Below, piece after piece: positions 11,125 through 20,301 of a DNA stretch of 22,326 nt. This stretch comes from Ichthyophonus hoferi (lineage: Eukaryota; Opisthokonta; Ichthyosporea; Ichthyophonida; Ichthyophonidae). Below the pieces are notes generated by a model that made no database searches, was not told the DNA's origin, and saw only the letters and a program-made list of their open reading frames with translations. The stretch covers positions 23,329-45,654 of the forward strand of contig NAOQ01000559.1 of the NCBI GenBank assembly GCA_002751075.1, in the 5' to 3' direction. How positions within the stretch are numbered: position 1 is the first letter of the stretch; every line of letters begins with the position of its first letter. The translations under genes and the position numbers were made by a program.

Positions 11125-11126
11125 CT
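10996..11126. repeat. (TAT/TGT) trinucleotide repeat upstream of MRE11
   Basis: About 130 bases of TAT, TGT, TAC and ATT triplets. A plus-strand reading frame through it is Tyr/Cys-only and not a gene. Confidence 0.9.
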
Positions 11127-11786
11127 ACAACTTATTTGATAAATTTGCGCGCTCTAATCAATAAAACTAATTAAGTTTCTTCCTCTCATTGGATAACTTA
11201 TATATTAAGTAATAATTGAATGTATGCATTGGGTTACATAATTATAAAATATGTTAATTAGCTGGAATTCTTATCTACTATCCTCTATATATGTACCTGA
11301 ATAGACATTTTATTTATTGTATATTAAATAATAATTAGCAATTACACTAGATTTTTTCTGTCATATATATATATATTCCTGTATTTCTTTTCTATTTTTT
11401 TTTCCAAAATGAATAATGGTTTATTAATAAATATTGGTAAAATATTTTTATATGTAGCTGCGATCACACTAATCGCAGTATACATAGTAGGATATAGTAG
11501 GATATAGTAGGATATTCATATGATGTAGAAGAATTTCCGTGATTGTTAGTTATTTTTGAATAATGGCAATCTAAAGATCAAAAAAATGAAATATTTATTA
11601 ACATGATATCTTTAAAGTCCATTTCAGCAACATCAGGGAAGGTTCAGGCTTACTTTTAGCTAATTTCTTGGCGTTAACTTCCTGTGTCATTTTCCTGCAC
11701 ATCTCACTTTAAAATATTGGGGAAAATTCATTGAGGAAACATATTTACTCAGAGATGTGGGCCTTTATTATGGACTTTTGTTTTCT

Positions 11787-11915
11787 NNNNNNNNNNNNNN
11801 NNNNNNNNNNNNNNNNNNNNNNNNNNNNNNNNNNNNNNNNNNNNNNNNNNNNNNNNNNNNNNNNNNNNNNNNNNNNNNNNNNNNNNNNNNNNNNNNNNNN
11901 NNNNNNNNNNNNNNN
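11787..11915. other. Assembly gap (129 N)
   Basis: Run of 129 N. It falls inside or at the edge of repetitive-looking sequence, a common reason for a gap. The linkage of MRE11 (left) to the protease and RNMT genes (right) depends on this scaffold join. Confidence 0.99.
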
Positions 11916-14100
11916 TTTTAGGTACTTGAGATTTAAAGGTACAATCGCGATTAACAATCTTGTAACATATACTTTTATAGATGCTGCTCAAAGCTTTATA
12001 AAAAAATATACAAAAGAGCCAAAACTCTGCCTTCAGGAAATAATTTCTCTGGAGACCCAACTTGTTACATTAACTGGACTCTGCAAAAAAAAAAAACTTA
12101 AAATCCTTCAATAGGATGTAATACCTCAAAACAATCTCTCCTTTTTAATATCTCAGGAAGAAAAATGAGGCCCTCTGGAAGACCTACACTTCTGGATTTC
12201 TAAACCTCCTAATTGAACAAGATAAATGCCAGCTTAAAGCCAAAAATGAAGACTGAACTGAATACATTAAAATTATTATAAAAAAACAACAACCAGAACA
12301 CCCACAACAACACCCTAAACAACCACAAACACTTTCAGAGATAGAATCAACTTTACAACATATAAAAGTAGCTTCACAAATGGGCAAAACTAAACAAAGT
12401 GATTTTTATAATAACCAATTGTATTTTCTAGAAATATCCCTAAAATAGGAAAAAACAAATGGCTTAACTGGACAAAGACAAGGACAGGAGTGGATGCAGC
12501 AAACAATGAGGCAATAATGCTGCCCACAATTCTTCTCACTACAGGTAACAACAGCTAGACTCTATGCCAGGAGTAGCAGAAAACAAGAATGTTCCTTTAA
12601 TTTATAAAAAACATTTCATTCTTCTTTTAATCTCATTGGAATGACTCTTTATTCATCCACATACTATTTGGTCAAGAAAATACATCAGGGATTTTCTCAT
12701 CAAATAGGCCCTTCGTTCACTACTTGTCCACCAAGCTTATGCTTGGCTGATTTATATTCTCTGTGGTTTTTATGTATCATGTACATAAAAGTCGCCTTTA
12801 CCTAAAATACTTTGTATGTAACACCAGATATGGTCAAAACCTGACCTATCTGTACCAGACTTTTTTAAAGAAGCAATTCACTTCCTCTACAAGTTCTACA
12901 TTTTATCTTTGACCCCATGTCAATCAGATCTATTATTAGTGCATAAAAGAGTCTACAATCTCAGTGGGTCCAGACTTAACTTTAAACCAGTTAAACTGCT
13001 AGTACATGGGTTAGGATTTATAACAATTGTTGGAAACAAAGCTTTTTTTCCTTTAATACAGCTTATGCTTTTATTTTACAAAACCGAATCATCCAAATAA
13101 GGATATGGTAGTAGAAGATTATCAAAATAAGGTCAGATAATCCTAATGGGTCTTTGGGATCTGTCATGAACTGTATTAGCTAATAAGTGTTTTTTTTATA
13201 ATTGGTCCTATTTAGGCTATTGCTTATATCATCTTAAGCAAAAGTTGGAAATGTATAAAAGAAACAAAAGCAGTTAATAAAAAAACAGTTCTCAGTCGTC
13301 ATCATCTACCATTTGGTTTATGTGCTTTATATTTTTATATTATGTCTAAAATTGTCAAAGAGTTTGAAGTAGATAATTCAGATATTTTGCTAGAATGCCA
13401 ACTAGTTGAATCTGATTTCAATTTCTCCTACAAGAATAATATGTAGCTATATATACACATCCACATTTAGATCACAGTGATTTTATACACAATAAATTGC
13501 CGAGTAAGAAATTTAAGACGTCCATATCCATTGAACATCAGAGATAGATTCAAGAACAGCTAATAATAGCTTAGCTTGCCCTTTACCTGACGACGAGTAT
13601 CTGACAAAACTTAGTACAACAGATATTAGTCCTATTTCTAATACTAACTGCAAGGTTACCAGTCAAACCATAATTAAAAATGATTTGAAGATTTTCTGCT
13701 GTAGAATCCTTCTTTACCTCCTTTACAACTACTTCAGCTCTAGTGACAACCAAACCACAGAACATATCAAGGTTTTCGAAAACCTATGTAAGGCCAGTAA
13801 ATGGATAACTGAACTTTCCCAAATGAGCAAAAGCCAAATTCCTCCAGAATCAGTTCTAAATGGGATTGACTCTGCCTAAAGCATTGTTACTACCTCCTCC
13901 AAAATCACTCCTGACAGCCATTAGCGGTTACTTAAAGCCCTACACCATATTGCATATGATTTCGATAAGTTTTACCCCCATCCTGTCACAAAACCTGCTG
14001 ACAAGAACCTTGGGCCTACTGTCACACTCAAAAGTGATTATCAATTTAAAATAATGTACACTTAAAAGGAAACCTCCACTTACACACACATATATATATA
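11916..14100 (+). mobile_element. Fossil retroelement with a reverse-transcriptase-like motif (LINE or Penelope-like), decayed
   Basis: Composition is less AT-rich and free of the microsatellites seen elsewhere. The plus strand contains scattered protein-like stretches in several frames: KKYTKEPKLCLQEIISLETQ near 12000, a Gln/Pro-rich part near 12290, and, near the right end, FYPHPVTKPADKNLGPTV (core motif at 13991-14014). From memory, ADK followed by a V-rich strand and a D-Y pair marks the start of the reverse transcriptase domain in Penelope-like and some other non-LTR elements. The copy is old and clearly broken, with many disruptions; I did not find terminal repeats. The family is not certain and the left boundary is hidden by the gap. 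Confidence 0.5.
13254..13446 (+). other. TATA box and short 34-residue reading frame, unrecognised
   Basis: TATAAAA at 13254-13260 is followed 82 bases later by an ATG opening a 34-residue frame (13342-13446) beginning MSKIVKEFEV and rich in Glu, Asp and Ser. It lies within the decayed element region. It may be a chance frame or a remnant; no function can be assigned. Confidence 0.2.
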
Positions 14101-15023
14101 ACAATGAAAAATGGATCAGCAACTCTGTCTGACTGCATATACACTGAGAAGTGTGTCGGATATTTTCAGCTAGAACGTTTTTCAAACGTTTTTCATTTTT
14201 TTGTGTTTAATTTAATTACCGTGTTATTTATTTCTATTTTTATTGGCTACATATTGACCTTAATTAATTGGGATAGCGATTGCTAAAGTCACCACAATAC
14301 ACCTTTAAATCTTTTTAGATTTGGGAATCTATGCAGTCTATGCAGTAGATTAATTGGTTTATTTTGAGGTGAATAACCAATCATAGTTATTTTTAACGCT
14401 GTACATTAAATTGGAAACTTACTCTTTAGTTAAGTATGTGTTTAAGGTTCTATTGACTTACATAATCAAGAATTAAGCTAAACTGCCAACCCCATCGTTA
14501 TGATGGTTGTAGAAACAATATATTTATGGTTAGTACTATTTATACTGAACGGGTTTCAGTAGAATTAAGTAAAGGGAAGGCTAAAGCTCTAGTCTTACGA
14601 TCAGATTTCCTGATCAAAAATTACAATCACAAAGTGTTTAATGTTTGTTTTGCTATAGCTTATTCATTTATATTACCAGGACATAGTTTTAAATTAATTT
14701 ATCAATATATTGTTTGCATGTAGCGAATTAGCCAATGAGCCATATTAGAAAAAACTAAAATAATCTTCGAGATAGGATTGGACATTTCTAGTAGATCTCT
14801 ATGACTTCATACATTATATTAACCAATACGTATATTTAATGCTTAGCACCATTTAAGTTCCGTTGATGTTATGTTAGCCAAACGTTATCTGATGATGAAA
14901 GCAAAATATATAAAACAATGGTTCCAGACAGAGCCGGGGCGGAAAATATATCAATAAACGAAATCCATCGGTAGGCACCCAATTAGAGAAACAAAAACAT
15001 TTAATTACATTTAAAAAGAGAGA
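14101..15023. other. Intergenic DNA; one unrecognised 65-residue frame at 14526-14723
   Basis: Mostly plain AT-rich DNA with several CCAAT motifs (near 14381, 14730 and 14822). The plus-strand frame 14526-14723 reads MVSTIYTERVSVELSKGKAK at its start and is moderately protein-like, but has no recognisable domain, promoter or splice partner. A TATATAAAA box at 14907-14915 is better placed for the frame starting at 15024. Confidence 0.4.
14907..14915 (+). promoter_or_regulatory. Candidate TATA box for the 15024 gene
   Basis: TATATAAAA, with a CCAAT motif about 85 bases upstream (near 14822) and the ATG at 15024 about 110 bases downstream. The spacing is close to that between TATA box and ATG in the protease gene of this window (16933 to 17045). 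Confidence 0.4.
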
Positions 15024-15379
15024 ATGACTAGACACAAAAGAAAAATCAAATTAGAAACGGACGAATCAAAACTAGAACAAAAGCAGATATTAGAATATCT
15101 CCGCCCACTGTACACACAGATCTCTAATCTAATATCAATGGTACCGTGAATCTTGACAAGACATCTGTTTTCATTGATACGGATAATTCAAAAAGAGTAA
15201 GGGTTGGCGTAGTTTCAGCAGAGGATACCACAATTGCAGTTCAATGTACGGACTACTACAAAAGAAAATTACCTCACACAAGTGAGGAACATTTGACCCT
15301 TCGAATCACTTCACTAGATTTGACTATATCAAAGACAAGTTCGTTTTTCAATACATACCAATTAGCAGTTACTATATAA
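15024..15379 (+). CDS. Unrecognised small gene, two overlapping reading frames
   Basis: The first frame, 15024-15149, starts MTRHKRKIKLETDESKLEQK and is highly charged. The second frame is open from 15128 to the stop at 15377-15379, about 83 residues, for example KRVRVGVVSAEDTTIAVQCT. Both have non-repetitive, mixed codon use unlike the surrounding AT-rich DNA, and they overlap by about 20 bases around 15138-15149 in different frames. Either they are two exons joined by a very short or unseen intron, or a recent frameshift has split one gene. The TATA box at 14907 fits as promoter. I recognise no family. The charged N-terminus could suggest nucleic-acid binding, but that is a guess. Confidence 0.4.
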
Positions 15380-15416
15380 ACCAATCATATCATAGATTAT
15401 TTAATAAACCACAGTT

Positions 15417-15632
15417 CTATCTATCTATCAACCAATAATCAGACAGTCTAACACAACTAATATTAAAAATAGGACTAGTATCCGTTATATTGAGTACTAT
15501 CAAGCTGTCTTCGTCAGGTGAAAGACCGTCTAAAGCTCTAGCTAGCACTTGACTCTCTCTCTGTTGATCGATGATGTAGAAGCTTTTAACTAGTAACTTG
15601 TCCAAAAATGGCTTTCCAATTTGTTGAACCAT
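15417..15632 (-). CDS. Hypothetical 71-residue protein
   Basis: Minus-strand frame starting MVQQIGKPFLDKLLVKSFYI and continuing with DQQRESQVLARALDGLSPDE. It is compositionally protein-like (mixed Asp, Ser, Leu, Arg; no repeat bias) and ends near AT-rich DNA. Its ATG lies directly beside the first of four copies of a CCAAT-like repeat (15633-15786), in the orientation expected of upstream elements. No domain is recognised. It could be a first exon or a remnant. Confidence 0.35.
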   Translation of the reverse strand: MVQQIGKPFLDKLLVKSFYIIDQQRESQVLARALDGLSPDEDSLIVLNITDTSPIFNISCVRLSDYWLIDR

Positions 15633-15786
15633 GTTATTACTGGTTAAGAAGTGTCACGATAGCTAGGTCATTTTATTATTGGTTACAAATGTTATAAAAA
15701 ACATTCCTTTTAGCTGAGCCACGTTATTACTGGTTAGTAAGCTTGGAATAACATTCCTTAGAGCCGAATCATGCTATTATTGGCTA
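15633..15786 (-). promoter_or_regulatory. Four spaced copies of a CCAAT-like 14-mer
   Basis: Plus-strand copies at 15633-15646 (GTTATTACTGGTTA), 15672-15685 (TTTATTATTGGTTA), 15723-15736 (GTTATTACTGGTTA) and 15773-15786 (GCTATTATTGGCTA). The minus-strand consensus is TARCCARTAATA. Start-to-start spacing is 39, 51 and 50 bases. Two copies carry a full CCAAT core and two have CCAGT. The cluster sits immediately upstream of the minus-strand frame at 15417-15632. Confidence 0.55.
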
Positions 15787-15799
15787 ATAAATTTCCATG

Positions 15800-16900
15800 T
15801 AATATGGGCCAAATAAGTCAGGATTTGATAGAATAGATATCATTAGTACTTGTGTAGCAACTGGACTTCCAAATAACCAAATAAAAATTTAATAATATTT
15901 TTAACGAGTAGCATAAAAACAGTCTGGAAGCATCAACAGGTATACGCGAGACTGAAAAGATGATAAAAGTATGTTGATCAATAATTCAAAAAAATAATAT
16001 ATATATGATCGTGCTATTATTATTTATTCACTTTAAGAAAAATTAATATCTATATTATGTCAAATTTATCTAGACAGTTAGAAAGTTGTAAGACAGGTAT
16101 CAATCTAGAAGGACAACCGGTTAAATATCATATTACTATTGCTCATATTATAAACAAAATTCGGATCTACCTTTGACCAGTTTTGGGTCCAAGTTACCAT
16201 ATTTGCAGTACTCTATCTGGAAGAAACTAAAAACTTCTATTGCACTTGACCGAAGGCGTGAGCTTCATTCAGGAAACGTTTTACAGAGATTTAATATAGG
16301 TATTACCGTATGAGAGTTATTTTCCTAGTAGCATACCAGTGCTAGTTTGGTAACTAATATGAATATAAATAAGTATGTATTGGAAAAAGTTTGGATTTTT
16401 TCATAATAAAATCTCAGTGAAAACTGAACGGCCTCAAGTTACTCAAAGCTATTCAGTTAATAATAATAGGTAAATCTTCAAAAGTCGGTATTATTTAAGA
16501 ATATGCCCTGTGAGGTATTGGTAATTTAATTAGAAATCGGAATGGTTTGAAAACAATTGACTTATATTTTAAAACCGAATGATCTACGCAGGCAAAACCT
16601 GACCCAGTTGAAGGCGGTTCTACCCGTCAAGTGTGTGTAAATTCTAATTGATAGAGTTGGTAACCTGAAGGTAGTTACACTTAGGATGTGATTATAAATA
16701 CTTACTTAACATATTCTCATACTCTTCTCTGCTATCTTGTATGATAGAGCATTGCAATTAAAAAAATTGGATGTTATTTTGGGAATAGTGGATGGCAGTT
16801 TTTGAGGCTTTTCTAAAACAAACAGAGGAATGGCTTGCGATGGCAATGTTAAAATCAAGATTTCGAAAGCCAGGCCGCGTTTAGATATGCCAATACTTGC
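15800..16900. other. Intergenic DNA; short unrecognised frames near 16057-16310
   Basis: A plus-strand frame at 16057-16176 (start MSNLSRQLESCKTGINLEGQ, 39 residues) ends just as another phase opens for about 50 codons (up to about 16312, containing LQYSIWKKLKTSIALDRRRE). Both look mildly protein-like and could be exons or remnants of a small gene, but no splice junction or family is convincing. The rest (16320-16900) is unremarkable AT-rich DNA. Confidence 0.3.
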
Positions 16901-16907
16901 TATTCAA

Positions 16908-16940
16908 CCAATGCCTCCATACGCAGCAGCGTTATATAAG
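16908..16940 (+). promoter_or_regulatory. CCAAT box plus TATA box of the aspartic protease gene
   Basis: CCAAT at 16908-16912 and TATATAAG at 16933-16940, on the coding strand. The TATA box is 105 bases upstream of the protease ATG, leaving a 5'UTR of about 75 bases if transcription starts some 30 bases after the TATA box. Position supports this core promoter; it is not otherwise tested. Confidence 0.6.
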
Positions 16941-17044
16941 GAATGAAATAAGTTACATAAAGCATTCAGAATACATAGTTTGTATTATGAACTAATCGTG
17001 CTGTTTACACACAATTACCTATCAACATAACATAATTTTAAACT

Positions 17045-19500
17045 ATGTTGTTTAAAATTGCCGTGGCAGCCAGTTTGGCATTGCTCACTGAGAGCGCTGC
17101 TATTGAAATGGAGCTCACCAAAGTAGCGAGGATGTCTAACAATGCTTACCATTCAGTGAAGTCTTTGAGAAATCACGAGATACAACTTATTGATGGTGCT
17201 TTTTCAGCTCAGGAATCATATATTACTGAGGTAAGCAATTATGGGATATATCTGTAAAGCCATGCATGTAAAATTATTGAACAAATCCATTTTCCTACCA
17301 TTGTGTTTTCCTTGTTTATCTCCGCAGATGTTTAGTTTTCTCAATTTTCCCTATTTGCATTTATTTTGTTTTAAGTTGATGCTTGTGTATTTTTAAGTCT
17401 ATAAACAGGCAATATAAGTACCTACAATATAATTAAATATAAATTGTTGTTACTACAGAACCGCCAGGAGTATATAAGTTATTAAAGCCAATCTCTTACA
17501 ATCTCTACCCTTGTACACAGATGGATATCGGCGGCCAGATTTTCCATGTAATTATGGATACCGGCTCTAGCGATTTGTTGATTGTAGGCGAGAGCTGTGT
17601 TACTTATGAGAGCGGTACATGCCATCCACAAACTCCACCAAAGGGGAAGTGCAGTTATAACGGACCCAATCGTGGTGCATTCACTGGAGTTTATACCGGC
17701 AAGTCATCCAAAAATTGCTATGGAACTAAGGATTCACATACATTTGCTGCCTTCGATATATACAAGTCCTACGCTACACTGGCAGGTGTACATACTGATA
17801 ATCTGTACGTCGGATATATTACCTCACAGAGTGTAGCAATGTGGGGTAGTGGTAAAGATGCAGTGGATGGCATTTTAGGTTTGGGATATGACTCAAATTC
17901 TAGAATATATTCGAACTCGGGTAAAAAGGGTACAACATTTATGACAACAATGGCAAGGGAGAATAATCTTCCAAATGCTTTTTCTCTATGCTTCGATCCT
18001 TCTGGTTATAATGGAAAGATGGTTGTAGGTGGAGGAGAGTTACCAGACATGCAGTTTACCCCTGTTATTAAGGAGTATTGGTATACAGTCAATATGACCT
18101 CAATCTCTGTCGCTGGAATGGAGGTGCCATACGCTTTAGGTAATTATTGTTTTCCTTTTTATTCTTTTGTAAAGATATATATAATCACATCATTACACAC
18201 ATTCACAATTTTATTATATGAAAAAAATACAAAAGTTGTTCATTATCTAATTTAATACACATTTGTTCTAAGTGCATTGGCATATATTTACACTGAACTA
18301 GATAAGAAGGGGACTGAATTAATATATAGCTAGTTAAACACATACACAAAAAATTTAATCTCCTCTACATATGAATGTTCAAGACGACTAATATATTGCA
18401 ACGTTAACCTCATTTTTATTTACTTACCTACCTACAGGAGTGGAAGCAATTGTGGACAGTGGTACTACAGAATTCATTGTACCCGGGGATATTCTTGATG
18501 CTATTGCCTCAGAACTATGCCCATTCCTGTGGGTATGGAATATTGAGTGCCCTAAAAACCAAAAAACAGGGCACCCATATGTTCCTACATTTATTAATGC
18601 AACTATGGAACAGGTATACACTCCTTCTACATTTCCCTTTCTACATTTAGTAGATATTGTTTGGTTTTGGATCTTTTCTCCTTTTCTACTTCTTCTTTAC
18701 GTTTACATTGCCATTGTGTGCTTATACGAGGTTTTTGATTTTATTTACCCTTAACCAACAAAAGTTTATTATGTCTTGTAAAGCCCCATTTAAGTGAGAG
18801 TAGCGTATGATTATATCAATGAATATTAGGGTATGAGATTGCATTTATATATGTTTTTGGTGATATTTTGGATCTTGACCATCATATAGGATGTAGCAGC
18901 AAATGCTAACCAAGGATGTCCTTCACCTTTCCTTTATTCTTTTTTTTTTTCTGTCATCTTACAATTTCGTTACATTAACTGTAGTAATCTTCAAGGTAAT
19001 ATTAGGTTTATGTTAATTTATTAATTACTGAGTGATTAACATCGGCCTGCGCTATTTAATTAGTTAATTTTATATAAGACCTTGCACTACGCAATTTTAT
19101 TGGCTAAATCTTATCTAGCTTTAATTTAATTGAGGCTCGTAGATCAATTAGCGATTTAACACTTACAAATAAATGGTCTTACGTATCATTTTAAGTATAC
19201 TAACAGGTAATAATATAACAGCTCGTCCTTCTGCCAGACATCACGGTTAATATTCCAGGTGTAACACTAACTGTCCCTGCTGTGAATTACTTCATGCCTA
19301 CTGGAATTGAATACAGTGGAGATGTATTCACATGGCAATACGGAGTTGCCACCAATGGACATTGGAAGAAACCCAAAGGCAAAATGTCTATTATTATTGG
19401 TGACGTTGTTTTACTGAGTAATTGGGTATATTTTGATGCGCAGAACGCTCGGGTTGGATTTAAACATATTGACAACTGCGACCAGCAGTATATTCAGTAA
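17045..19500 (+). CDS. Secreted pepsin-family (A1) aspartic protease, 4 exons, complete
   Basis: Endopeptidase using two aspartates to activate water; likely secreted or vacuolar. Exons: 17045-17230, 17521-18139, 18438-18613, 19222-19500. Introns are GT-AG and in phase, giving 419 residues. The start Met opens a signal peptide (MLFKIAVAASLALLTESAA) and a short propeptide of some 35 residues. The first active site is VIMDTGSSDLL (Asp75), with a candidate flap tyrosine at Tyr143 in FDIYKSYATLAG. DGILGLGYD follows, then the second active site IVDSGTTEFIVP (Asp275). The C-terminal IIIGDVVLLSNWVYFDAQNARVGF is the standard closing strand pair of A1 enzymes. Two N-glycosylation sequons (NMT, NAT) and many cysteines suit an extracellular enzyme. 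No C-terminal membrane anchor is seen. The DSGTT second site is found in several subfamilies, so the subfamily is left open. Confidence 0.95.
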
Positions 19501-19665
19501 CCATAGAACATTGCGAGAAGAACCGGAAACAAATGATGCACTGTCTTCCTAGAGCATGATTAGCATTTGCGCTAGTGTGTTGTTGCCGGGGAGATGGTGC
19601 TAATAGATATCTAATTTTCTTTTGTTGAGACTGCTGTTCTTGACCATTGATCACAAGATGAGATT

Positions 19666-19671
19666 AATAAA
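19666..19671 (+). terminator. Poly(A) signal of the protease gene
   Basis: AATAAA 166 bases after the protease stop codon, followed by T-rich sequence. It is the first canonical hexamer on the coding strand downstream of the gene. Confidence 0.6.
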
Positions 19672-19836
19672 AATTATTTGCTACAATTATTGTCAGCTAT
19701 TGTTTATAGCTTTTTAAATAATTTCATCTCTCTAATTAAAAAGAAAAATAATCTTAATTATTTTCAATAAGCAATCTAGAATTTCAAAGAGAAATGAAAA
19801 CCCTTACTGACGTAACGCGTTAGTAGAGATTAGATT

Positions 19837-19893
19837 AACCCAATCAGATTAAATGAACCCAATCAGATTAGATTAACCCATTGAGATTAGATT
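19837..19893. repeat. Three tandem 19-bp units containing CCAAT
   Basis: Units at 19837-19855, 19856-19874 and 19875-19893, consensus AACCCAATCAGATTAGATT. A partial copy (AGAGATTAGATT) precedes the first. The third unit has CCATT in place of CCAAT. It lies in the region between the convergent protease and RNMT genes. Confidence 0.85.
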
Positions 19894-19934
19894 ACTTCCT
19901 AAGCTAGACATAACAGGCGTAAAGCAAAACAAAA

Positions 19935-20192
19935 TTGAACAACTGCAATACACCTGATATCACAATAATGATTAGAATGATTGTTCTTCGTTTTTTTTTT
20001 GCTTTATTTTGCGCCGTTTTCGCGGTGTATATACACATACATACTATACTACATACAGTGTACACATACTATCACGACCAGCGCCGAAGTTGTCATAGCA
20101 ACGAGAATATATTACCAGAACTTGTGACGGGCACTACTGCTGTTTCGCCTTTAAGTGGGTATACTCTATCTACCCCTGAATCTATGTGGTAG
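19935..20192 (+). other. Uncertain 85-residue frame between the convergent genes
   Basis: The frame contains a hydrophobic segment (RFFFALFCAVFAVYI) that could span a membrane, followed by a less biased stretch (ELVTGTTAVSPLSGYTLSTP). The opposite strand of 20093-20190 is also open and protein-like (VYPLKGETAVVPVTSSG). The segment is therefore either a small gene on one strand or less AT-biased 3'UTR of RNMT. No family is recognised. Confidence 0.2.
20003..20008 (-). terminator. Candidate poly(A) signal of RNMT
   Basis: AATAAA on the minus strand about 294 bases beyond the RNMT stop codon. It is the first canonical hexamer I see downstream, so the RNMT 3'UTR would approach the protease gene's 3' end within about 330 bases. 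Confidence 0.4.
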
Positions 20193-20301
20193 CATTATAT
20201 ACATACCACTATAAATGGTCTAAAACGTGTCTTTGGTGTAGGTGTATGACATTGAACGGTTTGGTTTCAAACAACTAATCTCTAATATTCAATAATGATT
20301 G

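Larger units (their letters stand above)
10778..11786. other. MRE11 upstream intergenic DNA up to the assembly gap
   Basis: Besides the two repeats above it holds a hairpin-forming inverted repeat at 11451-11486, a threefold ATAGTAGGAT repeat at about 11485-11515, and, before the gap (11580-11786), a less AT-rich stretch that may belong to the same decayed element as the DNA right of the gap. A 32-residue plus-strand frame, 11409-11507, would encode a hydrophobic peptide (AAITLIAVYIVGY), but it runs through the inverted repeat and the ATAGTAGGAT repeat and has no other support. Confidence 0.6.

Noticed and set aside
10965-11174. Frame rich in Tyr and Cys upstream of MRE11
   Set aside because: Translation of a TAT/TGT triplet repeat.
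11731-12114. Reading frames crossing the run of N
   Set aside because: Frame continuity across unknown bases is meaningless; the right-hand part belongs to the decayed element.
15141-15160. A firm call of a 20-base intron
   Set aside because: All other introns here are 125 bases or longer; without transcript data a frameshift is equally likely, so it is kept only as a question.
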